From NCBI GenBank assembly GCA_003612525.1, contig RAZD01000030.1, positions 1-34,258 on the forward strand: a stretch of DNA of 34,258 nucleotides. Direction: 5' to 3'. This stretch comes from a bacterium C-53 (lineage in GTDB: Bacteria; Bacillota; Clostridia; Lachnospirales; Lachnospiraceae). Below the pieces are notes generated by a model that was not told the origin of the DNA, did not search any database, and was given only the letters and a program-made list of their open reading frames with translations. Of this stretch, positions 23,552 through 32,252 are shown piece after piece. The stretch's first letter is position 1; every line of letters starts with the position of its first letter. A program made the translations under genes and the position numbers.

Positions 23552-23749
23552 ATGAAAGAAGAACGATACCACTTGGCTTTGGATAAATATGATAAGAACA
23601 TCATGCTCAACGCATTAAACACGCTGCGTACCGAGCAGGTCAGGGAGGAACGCCCCACCGACCCTGTTGACGAGCTGATTATCAAAGTGTCCAAAGCCCC
23701 GACCAGAAAAGTAAAAGTCGCCCCGTGCAAGTGCCATGAAGAACGGTGA
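23552..23749 (+). CDS. Small ICE protein before VirD4
   Basis: About 65 residues from ATG 23552, with GGAGG upstream (a GTG nine bases earlier is too close to it). It begins MKEERYHLALDKYDKNIMLN and ends in a basic CKCHEER tail. No membrane segment. Unknown function, but typically placed next to virD4 in this ICE group. It overlaps virD4 by 14 bases. Confidence 0.65.
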   Translation: MKEERYHLALDKYDKNIMLNALNTLRTEQVREERPTDPVDELIIKVSKAPTRKVKVAPCKCHEER

Positions 23750-25529
23750 CGATTACAAGGCGGGCTTTATCCTCTCTTTATGCGGCATCATCCCTGTCGT
23801 GTGGCTTGCCCTGCTGACAGCACCTTATGTCAGCGGCGGCATTGTGGAGATAATCGGCAACCTGTCCGTGGCAATCGAGAATCCGTTTTCCATAACGGTA
23901 TGTGGGGACACTCCCAGAATCGTCCTCATTTTTCTGATTGCCTACGGCATGGGAATCGGTATCTACTTTTCTACACGCAGGAACTACCGCAAAGGGGAGG
24001 AACACGGCTCTGCAAAATGGGGCAACGCAGGCACTCTCAATAAAAAGTACCGAGATAAGAACGCATCGGAAAACAAGCTGCTGACCCAGAGCGTCCGCAT
24101 CGGGCTTGACGGGAAGAAGCACAGGAGGAATCTGAATATCCTTGTGGTGGGCGGCTCTGGTGCAGGAAAGACCAGATTTTTTTGCAAGCCCAATGTCATG
24201 CAATGTAACACGTCAATGGTAATCTTAGACCCGAAAGGCGAGATTGTCCGTGACACGGGAGGGTTGCTTGAGAAGAAAGGCTATGATGTGCGTGTCCTTG
24301 ACCTTATCAATATGCACCGAAGCCATTGCTACAATCCGTTTGTCTATCTTCGGAACGACAATGACGTGCAGAGATTGGTAACGAATTTATTTAAAGCGAC
24401 CACTCCGAAAGGCTCACAGTCGCAAGACCCGTTCTGGGATACGGCAGCGAGTATGCTGCTCTTATCCCTCGTGTTCTATCTGAAATACGAAGCCCCGCCA
24501 GAGGAACAAAATTTCCCGATGGTGATGGAGCTTTTAAGGGCAGGCGAAGTAAGGGAGGATGACGACAGCTATGTAAGCCCGCTTGACGAGCTGTTTGACC
24601 GTCTGGAAATGGTGAACCCAGAGCATATCGCATTAAAGTATTACAGAGATTATCATTCTGGTTCGGCAAAGACGCTAAAAAGCATCCAGATAACCCTTGC
24701 CGCACGGCTTGAAAAGTTCAATCTGGAAAGCCTTGCATCTTTGACCGCCACAGACGAGCTTGATTTGCCGTCTTTGGGCGAGAAGAAAGTGGCTTTATTT
24801 GCATTGATACCAGACAACGACACCAGTTTTAATTTCCTTGTGTCACTTTTATACACGCAGCTATTCCAACAATTATTTTATCTTGCCGACCATAAGCACG
24901 GCGGGAGCCTGCCTGTCCATTGCCAGTTTATCATGGATGAATTTGCGAACGTCAGTTTGCCCGATGACTTTGACAAGATACTGTCAGTTATGAGGTCAAG
25001 GGGCGTGTCCGTTTCAATTATCCTGCAAAATCTGGCACAGCTAAAAGCCCTGTTTGAGAAACAATGGGAAAGCATCGTCGGGAACGCCGATGAGTTCCTT
25101 TATCTGGGCGGCAACGAGCAGAGTACCCATAAGTTTGTGTCGGAGCTTTTAGGCAAGGCGACCATCGACACCAACACTTACGGGAAAAGCTCTGGACGGA
25201 GCGGCAACTATTCCACCAACTACCAGATTTCGGGGCGTGAGCTTTTAACCCCAGACGAAGTGCGTATGCTTGACAACCGCTACGCACTTCTTTTTGTGCG
25301 TGGGGAACGCCCCGTTATGGATTTAAAGTATGACATCTTGAAACACCCGAATGTGAAACTGACTGCTGACGGAGGGAAGCCGCCGTATATCCACGGCGAG
25401 CCGACACAGGCAGTCGCAACCCTTGTGTTTGACGATGCTTTGCTGATGGATGCAAAGAGCATGGAAGAGGTCAGCACATCCTATGAACTTCTGTCCGATG
25501 AGGACTTGGAAGAAATATTCAATTTATAA
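23736..25529 (+). CDS. virD4: VirD4/TcpA-type coupling protein of element 2
   Basis: 597 residues. Two N-terminal membrane segments (about residues 12-32 and 55-72), a TraG-type opening (KGEEHGSAKWGNAGTLNKKY), Walker A VVGGSGAGKTRFF near residue 138 and Walker B FIMDEFANVSLPDDFDKILS near residue 396. It is the ATPase that feeds the relaxase-DNA complex to the TrbL/VirB4 channel. Intact. Confidence 0.93.
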   Translation: MKNGDDYKAGFILSLCGIIPVVWLALLTAPYVSGGIVEIIGNLSVAIENPFSITVCGDTPRIVLIFLIAYGMGIGIYFSTRRNYRKGEEHGSAKWGNAGTLNKKYRDKNASENKLLTQSVRIGLDGKKHRRNLNILVVGGSGAGKTRFFCKPNVMQCNTSMVILDPKGEIVRDTGGLLEKKGYDVRVLDLINMHRSHCYNPFVYLRNDNDVQRLVTNLFKATTPKGSQSQDPFWDTAASMLLLSLVFYLKYEAPPEEQNFPMVMELLRAGEVREDDDSYVSPLDELFDRLEMVNPEHIALKYYRDYHSGSAKTLKSIQITLAARLEKFNLESLASLTATDELDLPSLGEKKVALFALIPDNDTSFNFLVSLLYTQLFQQLFYLADHKHGGSLPVHCQFIMDEFANVSLPDDFDKILSVMRSRGVSVSIILQNLAQLKALFEKQWESIVGNADEFLYLGGNEQSTHKFVSELLGKATIDTNTYGKSSGRSGNYSTNYQISGRELLTPDEVRMLDNRYALLFVRGERPVMDLKYDILKHPNVKLTADGGKPPYIHGEPTQAVATLVFDDALLMDAKSMEEVSTSYELLSDEDLEEIFNL

Positions 25530-25543
25530 GGAGGATTTACCCT

Positions 25544-25891
25544 ATGAAACTTTTTAAGAAGAACGAGAAGAAAGAAACCGTAAAACTGCCGATGGGAAGA
25601 AAGACCAGAAAGGCGTTTGCCGTGTATGCCGCTTTGGTATGCTGCATGGTTTTTGGAACGACAACAGCTTTTGCCGCCAATGACCCGATTGCCGTGGTAA
25701 ACAACCTGTCAAACTTTATCTTCGGTCTGATTAAGGCTGTCGGGATGATTATGCTCGGCTTCGGCATCGTGCAGGTGGGTTTGTCGCTGAAATCCCACGA
25801 CCCGTCCCAGAGGGCAAACGGATTTCTGACCCTTGCAGGCGGCGTGGTGATTACCTTTGCAAAAGAGATTCTGACCCTCATCACAGGCTAA
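25544..25891 (+). CDS. Maff2/VirB2-like pilin-type protein of element 2
   Basis: 115 residues after AGGAGGATTTACCCT. A basic N-terminus with a signal-like helix (about 25-46, AAALVCC...TTAFAA) is followed by a mature part with two hydrophobic helices around GLIKAVGMIMLGFGIVQVGL and LAGGVVITFAKEI. This is the TrbC/VirB2-like architecture of small transfer pilins, in the same place as maff2 of element 1. A possible cleavage site follows AFAA. Followed by a strong hairpin. Confidence 0.7.
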   Translation: MKLFKKNEKKETVKLPMGRKTRKAFAVYAALVCCMVFGTTTAFAANDPIAVVNNLSNFIFGLIKAVGMIMLGFGIVQVGLSLKSHDPSQRANGFLTLAGGVVITFAKEILTLITG

Positions 25892-25928
25892 TGCAAAGAA
25901 ATAAGATAGCAGGCTGATATAAGACAGG

Positions 25929-25972
25929 GGATAACGGGGCAGATCCGCTCTGCGGAACTTGCCCCGTTATCC
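25929..25972 (+). terminator. Strong hairpin between pilin and TrbL genes
   Basis: GGATAACGGGGCA (25929-25941) pairs perfectly with TGCCCCGTTATCC (25960-25972), 13 base pairs, and the inner loop adds TCCGC/GCGGA. Only AATTTTAA follows, so it is a partial terminator or an mRNA stabiliser that would favour pilin over channel proteins. Confidence 0.7.
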
Positions 25973-25997
25973 AATTTTAAGAACGGAGGTGGTTTAT

Positions 25998-26834
25998 GTG
26001 TCTGATAACTGGGTAGTCCAGAACTTGGAGAACGCCCTTAACACTTGGAATGAGAAGTTAGCCGAGATATGGCAGCTCATCACCCAGTCCCCAGAGAATT
26101 TCAAAGGCGGTGCGATATGGAAAGTCATCGTTGACATCCACGGTGCTTTGCAGGCAATCGGGCTTGCCCTGCTCGTGCTGTTCTTTGTCGTGGGCGTGAT
26201 GCGTACCTGCGGCGACTTCGCACAGGTCAAGAAGCCTGAACACGCATTGAAGCTGTTTATCTGCTTCGCCCTTGCCAAAGGTGCGGTGACTTACGGCTTG
26301 GAGCTGATGATGGCTCTGTTCCAGATAGTGCAGGGCGTGATTTCTACGATTATGAAAGCCGCAGGCTTCGGCACGGCTCAAAAGACGGTATTGCCACAGG
26401 AGATAGTGACGGCGGTTGAGGATTGCGGCTTTTTTGAGAGCATCCCCCTATGGGCGGTTACGCTTATCGGCGGTCTGTTCATCACGGTATTGTCATTCAT
26501 TATGATAATGTCGGTGTACGGCAGGTTTTTCAAGCTGTACCTTTATACCGCAATCGCTCCCGTCCCTCTTTCCTCTTTTGCAGGAGAGCCGAGCCAGAAT
26601 GTGGGCAGGAGTTTTATCAAAAGCTATTGTGCCGTGTGCCTTGAGGGTGCAATCATCGTGCTTGCCTGTATTATCTTTTCGGTGTTTGCGGCTTCTCCGC
26701 CAGTGGTCAACCCCGATGCGGCTGCGGTCACGATGGTATGGGGTTATATCGGGGAACTGGTTTTTAATATGCTCGTCCTTGTCGGTGCGGTCAAGATGGC
26801 AGACCGTGTCGTGCGTGAAATGATGGGCTTGTAA
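25998..26834 (+). CDS. TrbL/VirB6-type inner-membrane channel protein
   Basis: About 278 residues from a GTG (25998) with GGAGG eight bases before it. Six or so membrane helices: near residues 45-65, 75-95, 140-170, 175-195, 205-225 and 245-265. The pattern of a soluble N-terminus, a helix at IGLALLVLFFVVGVM and a C-terminal ADRVVREMMGL fits the TrbL-type protein of ICE mating channels. It is coupled downstream to small genes of the operon. Confidence 0.85.
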   Translation: MSDNWVVQNLENALNTWNEKLAEIWQLITQSPENFKGGAIWKVIVDIHGALQAIGLALLVLFFVVGVMRTCGDFAQVKKPEHALKLFICFALAKGAVTYGLELMMALFQIVQGVISTIMKAAGFGTAQKTVLPQEIVTAVEDCGFFESIPLWAVTLIGGLFITVLSFIMIMSVYGRFFKLYLYTAIAPVPLSSFAGEPSQNVGRSFIKSYCAVCLEGAIIVLACIIFSVFAASPPVVNPDAAAVTMVWGYIGELVFNMLVLVGAVKMADRVVREMMGL

Positions 26835-26846
26835 GGGAGGAAGCGG

Positions 26847-27056
26847 ATGAAACGTATTTATATATTTAAGGACGGGGTACAGCAGGGAAGCACAGCTACA
26901 AAGGAAAGTGCGGTTGACCTTATCCGCCAGTACCAGAAACTGGAAACACACCCGATACTTCGGGCGGAGTTCAGCATCATTGAGGGCGAAGAAGAATTTA
27001 TCCCCTATCCGTCACAGAAAAAGCCGCCTAAGAGAAAATCTGAAATGGAGCGATAG
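26847..27056 (+). CDS. Small soluble ICE protein
   Basis: 69 residues after GGGAGGAAGCGG. It begins MKRIYIFKDGVQQGSTATKE and ends in a basic tail (PSQKKPPKRKSEMER). The 27068 gene ends with a similar basic QEMER tail, so the two may be related. Not recognised; conserved place in the operon. Confidence 0.6.
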   Translation: MKRIYIFKDGVQQGSTATKESAVDLIRQYQKLETHPILRAEFSIIEGEEEFIPYPSQKKPPKRKSEMER

Positions 27057-27067
27057 GAGGTGCCGCT

Positions 27068-27370
27068 TTGTACGATTTTGAAATGGAATACCGCAGGATA
27101 TTTGAAACGCCGCTGGAAGAAATCAAAGAGGATATATTCTTTCGGGCGGATAATTTTAAAAATGAAACGTGGTACGGGGATTTGCAGATGTATCTGGCAA
27201 TCGGCGTCTGCAAGCCAGAGAAAGATTGCGTGCCAGATTTGCAGAAAGCCTTGAAAGTCTTAGGCTGTCCCACCCAAACAAGGGAAATCGACGGGGAGCT
27301 GTTTGTAATCCCCCAGAGGGAAAGGCAGAAGCAGACCCCGCCCCGCCATAAACAGGAAATGGAACGATAG
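27068..27370 (+). CDS. Small ICE protein, TTG start
   Basis: 100 residues from TTG 27068, with TAGGAGGTGCCGC upstream. It begins MYDFEMEYRRIFETPLEEIK and is rich in W, Y and E (NFKNETWYGDLQMYLAIGV). No known motif. It lies in the channel operon between TrbL and PrgI genes. Confidence 0.6.
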   Translation: MYDFEMEYRRIFETPLEEIKEDIFFRADNFKNETWYGDLQMYLAIGVCKPEKDCVPDLQKALKVLGCPTQTREIDGELFVIPQRERQKQTPPRHKQEMER

Positions 27371-27383
27371 GAGGTGTTTATGA

Positions 27384-27872
27384 TTGGAAGTCAAGATAAA
27401 TAAAGAAATCCGCAACTATACGGAGAGTATGTTTTTCGGGCTGTCTATGCGGCAGTTCCTTTTTTCTGCCCTTGCCTGCGGCGTGGCGGTGGGCTTGTTT
27501 TTCCTGCTCCGTGGCAGGTTCGGGACGGAAACCGTGAGCTGGATGTGTGTTCTGGGTGCTTTGCCCTTTGCGGTGATGGGATTTGTAAGGTACAACGGCA
27601 TGACCGCAGAGCAGTTCGTGTGGGCATGGATAAAATCGGAGTTCATTCTGCCGAAGAAGATGCTGTTTGTGCCAGAGAATCTATATTACGAAGCGATGAA
27701 GAACGCCATTGAAGCCCATGAAAAGGGAACGCCCGCCGTGCAGAAAAAACGGAAGAAGCGGAAACGCAGGGCGAAAAGGCGTAAGGAAGCAAGGAAACGG
27801 AGAAAGCAGGCGGAAAAGGCAAAAAAGAAGAATGAAAAAGCAGGAAAGCGTAAGGAGGTAGACTATGATTAA
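27384..27872 (+). CDS. PrgI/VirB3-type membrane protein
   Basis: 162 residues from TTG 27384, with TAGGAGG upstream. It begins MEVKINKEIRNYTESMFFGL and has two helices (about 22-41 and 48-64) and a stretch GMTAEQFVWAWIKSEFILPK typical of PrgI. The tail is an extreme basic run of K and R, probably binding DNA or acidic lipid. It precedes virB4 and overlaps it by 8 bases, as in other ICEs. Confidence 0.85.
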   Translation: MEVKINKEIRNYTESMFFGLSMRQFLFSALACGVAVGLFFLLRGRFGTETVSWMCVLGALPFAVMGFVRYNGMTAEQFVWAWIKSEFILPKKMLFVPENLYYEAMKNAIEAHEKGTPAVQKKRKKRKRRAKRRKEARKRRKQAEKAKKKNEKAGKRKEVDYD

Positions 27873-30219
27873 GACGCTCAGGAATCTGTTCAAGCAGGAT
27901 AAGGAGAAATTTGCCGTGCCGAAATCGGTGCAGGCGGTCATCCCGTTAAAGACCATGTGGGAGGATGGCATTTTCCTTGTGGGCAGGAACAAATATGCAA
28001 AGACCTTTAAGTTTGAGGACATCAACTATGCCGTGGCGAGCCGTGAGGACAAGGAAGCGATGTTCCTTGAATACTCGGAGCTTCTCAACGCCCTTGACAG
28101 TGGGGCGACCACGAAAATCACCATCAACAACCGCAGGCTCAACAAGGCGGATTTTGAGCAGACCATCCTTATCCCGATGGCGTCAAAGGACGGCAAAGCT
28201 GCCGATGACGGCTTGGATAAATACCGCAAAGAGTATAACAAGATGCTTCTGGATAAGGCGACGGGGGCGAACTCCATCGTGCAGGACAAATATGTGACAA
28301 TCTCTGTCTGCAAGAAGAACATCGAGGAAGCGAGGAATTATTTTGCCCGTGTAGGGGCTGACCTTATCGGGCATTTCAACCGTCTTGGCTCAAAGTGTAC
28401 GGAACTGGATGCCAATGATAAGCTGCGTATCTTCCACGACTTCTACCGCACAGGCGAGGAAACAGCATTTTCTTTTGACATGGCACAAACCATGCGGAAA
28501 GGTCACGATTTCAAGGACTATATCTGCCCCGACTCCTTTGAGTTTGAAAAAGACTATTTCCGCATCTGCAACCGCTACGGGCGTGTGATTTTCCTTAGAG
28601 AGTACGCAGCCTATATCAAGGACAGCATGGTGGCGGAGCTTTGCGAATTAAACCGTAACATGATGCTCTCCGTTGATGTCGTCCCTGTCCCTACGGATGA
28701 AGCCGTGAGGGAGGTTGAGAACAGGCTTTTAGGCGTGGAAACCAATATCACGAACTGGCAGAGGAAGCAGAACCAGAACAACAATTTTTCCGCTGTTATC
28801 CCCTATGATTTAGAGCAGCAGAGAAAGGAAAGCAAGGAGTTCCTCGACGATTTGACGACCCGTGACCAGAGGATGATGTTTGCCGTGCTTACGATGGTGC
28901 ATACCGCAGATACCAAAGAGTAGCTTGACAACGACACAGAAGCATTACTCACAACAGCGAGAAAGCATCTCTGCCAGTTTGCCGTGCTTAAATTTCAGCA
29001 GATGGACGGTCTGAATACCGCCCTGCCGTTCGGCGTGAGGAAGATTGATGCCCTGCGTACCCTCACCACGGAGAGCCTTGCGGTGTTTATCCCGTTCCGT
29101 GTGCAGGAAATCTACCACAAGGACGGCGTGTATTACGGTCAGAATGTAATCTCAAAGAACATGATTATTGCCAACCGCCGCCACCTGCTGAACGGTAATT
29201 CCTTTATCCTCGGCGTGTCTGGTGCAGGAAAATCCTTTACGGCAAAAGAGGAAATGACGAACATCATTCTGACCGACCCTAACGCAGATGTAATTGTTAT
29301 AGACCCCGAACGTGAGTACTCCCCGCTTGTGAAAGCCATGCAGGGCGAGGTCGTTCACATTTCTGCTACAAGCGAAAATCACATTAACGCTATGGATATG
29401 AACTCTGATTATGGCGACGGTGCAAACCCCGTCATCTTAAAATCAGAGTTCATTTTGTCTTTATGCGAGCAGCTTATCGGCGGTGCAAGCCTTGGGGCAA
29501 AGCAGAAATCCATCATTGACCGCTGCACGGCAAGCGTGTACCGCTATTATCAGCAGGGGAACTATATGGGGACGCCGCCGACTTTGCAGGACTTCCGTGA
29601 GGAACTGTTAAAGCAAGATGAGCCAGAAGCACAGGAAATCGCCCTTGCGATTGAGCTTTTCACGGACGGTTCCCTCAATACCTTTGCCAAGCATACCAAC
29701 GTGGACACCCACAGCCGCCTTATCTGCTATGACATCCTTGATTTAGGCAAGCAGTTACAGCCTATCGGTATGCTCGTGGTGCTTGACAGTATTTTGAACC
29801 GCATCACGATGAACAGGGCGAAAGGCAGAAACACCTTTATTTTCATTGATGAAATCTATCTGCTGTTTCAGCATGAGTATTCCGCCAACTTCCTCTTTAC
29901 TCTCTGGAAGCGTGTGCGTAAGTACGGGGCGTACTGTACTGGAATCACGCAGAACGTGGACGACCTGTTGCAGAGCCATACGGCGAGGACGATGCTTGCC
30001 AATTCCGAATTTATTATCATGCTGAATCAGGCATCCACAGACCGTATCGAACTTGCGAAGCTCCTTAACATCTCCGATTTGCAGATGAGCTATATCACGA
30101 ATGTCGGTGCGGGGCAGGGGCTTTTGAAAGTGGGCAGCTCCCTTGTGCCGTTCGTCAACAAGTTCCCACGGAATACGGAGCTGTATAGGTTGATGACGAC
30201 CAAGTTTGGGGAGGTCTAA
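27865..30219 (+). pseudogene. virB4: VirB4-type channel ATPase with in-frame amber codon
   Basis: The frame spans 784 codons, but codon 353 (28921-28923) is TAG. Before it, 352 residues hold the VirB4 N-terminal part. After it, the same frame continues with LDNDTEALLTTARKHLCQFA and then Walker A GVSGAGKSFTAKEEM, Walker B NTFIFIDEIYLLF and the C-terminal RIELAKLLNISDLQMSY. TAG is probably a CAG mutated by one base (C to T), since homologues, as I recall, read KEQLDNDTEALL. With the stop, the ATPase half would be lost or made from an internal start, for example ATG 29002. TAG is used as a normal stop by neighbours (27056, 27370). It could also be a sequencing error. Confidence 0.88.
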
Positions 30220-30230
30220 AGGAGGGTTTT

Positions 30231-31007
30231 TTGGAGAAAAATCGTGTTTACCATGCTGATTGTACGGATGTGCTGCGGGAGCTGCCAGACAGGAGCGTGA
30301 ATTTGGTGATTGCCGACCCGCCGTACTACCGCATGAAAGGGGATTTTGATTTTGTGTTCCAGACGGTTTCGGAATATCTGGAATGGTGTCTGGCATGGGC
30401 AGGGGAATGTTACAGGATTTTAAAGCCGACCGGTGCGTTTTACTGTTGGGGGAGCTGCCAGATGATAGATAAGCTCTCCACCCAAGTTTTAGACAGGTTT
30501 GACTGGATAAAGAGGAATCTGATTGTCTGGAATTATAGGACGGGGCGACCTGCGAAAGCGACTTATCGGAACGAAGCGGAATTTTTGTGGTTTTACAGCA
30601 ACCCTATGCACGAAATCAATATTGATGCCGTCCGCATCCCGTATGATGAGGGCGGCGAAAAAGACAAAAGGAAAAATCCAAAGGGGAAATCCTGCGGGAA
30701 CGTATGGGAGTTTCCGAGGATTATGCCTAACTACAAGGAAGCAACAGGGCATCCCACGCAGAAGCCAGAAAAACTGGCGGAACGGATGCTGCTTGCAAGC
30801 AGCAGGACTGGCGATTTAGTGGTAATTCCCTTTGCGGGTTCAGGGAGTGAGATAGTCCAGTGTATCAAAAACGGGCGTGACTTCATTGCTTCTGAAATCA
30901 ATGAATCCTATGTAGAGAATATTATTTTGCCAAGACTGAAAAAAGAAACGGAACAGGACTTTATTGTATCGGCACAGGAGAAAGGAGGATTTCTATGTCA
31001 GAGATAA
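30231..31007 (+). CDS. Orphan DNA methyltransferase (DPPY type)
   Basis: 258 residues from a TTG (30231-30233) after AAAGGAGGG. Motif IV DPPY lies at residues 28-31 (VIADPPYYRMKGDFDF). FAGSG motif I comes later (residues about 203-207, VIPFAGSGSEIVQ), so this is a beta-class amino-methyltransferase. The target-recognition part is between. No restriction gene is next to it, so it probably protects the element's own DNA or regulates it. It overlaps the next gene by 13 bases and follows virB4 within the transfer operon. Confidence 0.9.
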   Translation: MEKNRVYHADCTDVLRELPDRSVNLVIADPPYYRMKGDFDFVFQTVSEYLEWCLAWAGECYRILKPTGAFYCWGSCQMIDKLSTQVLDRFDWIKRNLIVWNYRTGRPAKATYRNEAEFLWFYSNPMHEINIDAVRIPYDEGGEKDKRKNPKGKSCGNVWEFPRIMPNYKEATGHPTQKPEKLAERMLLASSRTGDLVVIPFAGSGSEIVQCIKNGRDFIASEINESYVENIILPRLKKETEQDFIVSAQEKGGFLCQR

Positions 31008-31399
31008 GATTCCGCAATGCAGCCCACCATGATTTCTTTCTGGATAACATGATGAAATGCAAGGTCAACGATTGTTACCACAGGGCATTTTTTTATGTGA
31101 TGGGGATTGCGGAGGAAACAAGGAAAAATATCAATTCCATGTTTGATTTTAAGACAGACTGCATTGAGCCAGAGGGGATGCACGCAGGGTGGCAGACAAG
31201 CGGCACGGTCAAGGTCTGCCACCTTGCCTTTAACCTCTGGAACGGTTACGCAGAGGAGGGGCGTGAGAGGCTTTTCACGCCAGAGGAATTGTTCTGCTGC
31301 GAGTTTGCCCCGTATTTCATGGAGGGCATCAAGGTAAGGTATCCCGAATATTGCAGGGATTTACCTGCCCCTAAAAAGCAGACGGAGCATACACGGTAA
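30995..31399 (+). CDS. DUF6075-type protein
   Basis: 134 residues, beginning MSEIRFRNAAHHDFFLDNMM. It contains KVNDCYHRAFFYVMGIAEET and AGWQTSGTVKVCHLAFNLWN, a pattern seen in DUF6075 proteins of Firmicute mobile elements. Function is unknown. It follows the methyltransferase by overlap. Confidence 0.7.
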   Translation: MSEIRFRNAAHHDFFLDNMMKCKVNDCYHRAFFYVMGIAEETRKNINSMFDFKTDCIEPEGMHAGWQTSGTVKVCHLAFNLWNGYAEEGRERLFTPEELFCCEFAPYFMEGIKVRYPEYCRDLPAPKKQTEHTR

Positions 31400-31428
31400 A
31401 CAAATATCAGTAAGGAAAGGATATGCCT

Positions 31429-32214
31429 ATGAATTTGAAAAACTATAAAACCATTATCTGTACTGCCGCCGCTGTCGCCCTCTTGGGAGCAGCGGTTTTT
31501 TGCGGCTTCAAGATTTACAGCCATTATCAGCAGATAGACGAGGAGACCGAAGCATTTGCGGAGATTGCAGAGGTTGTGGAGAACGCCGAACCAGAGGAAG
31601 AACCGCCAAAAGATAAAGATATGCCTGTCAGCGAGGGCGAGGATATTCTTGCGAAATACAAGGAGCTGTATTTGCAGAATGAGGATATGGTCGGTTGGAT
31701 TTCCATTGACGGAACAAGCATCAATTACCCTGTCATGCAGAGCAGGAATAACCCGAATTTTTATCTGAAGCACAACTTTGAAAAGCAATACAGCGATTTG
31801 GGAGTGCCGTATATCCAAGAGGACTGCGACATCCTCACAAGCGACAATCTGATTATTTACGGACACCACATCAAGGGCGTCAGGATGTTCGGGGCATTGG
31901 AAGATTACAAATCCAAGAGCTTTTATGAGAAGCATAAGACGATTCAATTTGATACTCTCACAGAGCAGGCGGAGTATGAAATCATTGCTGTATTTAAGAC
32001 CGTGGCGTACAGCTCACAGGGCTACCGCTATTATGATTTTGTCAATGCGGAAAATGAAAAAGAGTTTGCTGCTTTTGTTGGGAAGTGTAAGGAGCTTGCT
32101 TTGTATGATACGGGCGTGACCGCTGAATACGGCGATAAATTCATAACCCTGTCTACCTGCGAATATTCCGCACAGAACGGCAGGCTCGTAGTTGTGGCAA
32201 AAAAGGTAAACTGA
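31429..32214 (+). CDS. srtB: Class B-like sortase
   Basis: About 261 residues; the ATG at 31429 has the better distance from AAGGA (another ATG stands at 31423). A signal/anchor helix (about 8-28) precedes an acidic linker. The catalytic domain has the histidine in LIIYGHHIKG and the cysteine in TLSTCEYSAQNGR, with the arginine after it. It probably anchors transfer-surface proteins. Found in most Tn1549-like ICEs. Confidence 0.88.
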   Translation: MNLKNYKTIICTAAAVALLGAAVFCGFKIYSHYQQIDEETEAFAEIAEVVENAEPEEEPPKDKDMPVSEGEDILAKYKELYLQNEDMVGWISIDGTSINYPVMQSRNNPNFYLKHNFEKQYSDLGVPYIQEDCDILTSDNLIIYGHHIKGVRMFGALEDYKSKSFYEKHKTIQFDTLTEQAEYEIIAVFKTVAYSSQGYRYYDFVNAENEKEFAAFVGKCKELALYDTGVTAEYGDKFITLSTCEYSAQNGRLVVVAKKVN

Positions 32215-32252
32215 TATGACCGCAAATCCTCTGGGAAAGGAGGTCGATGTTT

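Noticed and set aside
28921-28923. TAG as a recoded sense codon
   Set aside because: Neighbouring genes (ending at 27056 and 27370) use TAG as a normal stop, so a point mutation or read error is simpler.
31246-31947. Open frame of 233 residues antisense to the sortase
   Set aside because: No ribosome site or family; the sortase on the other strand is clear.
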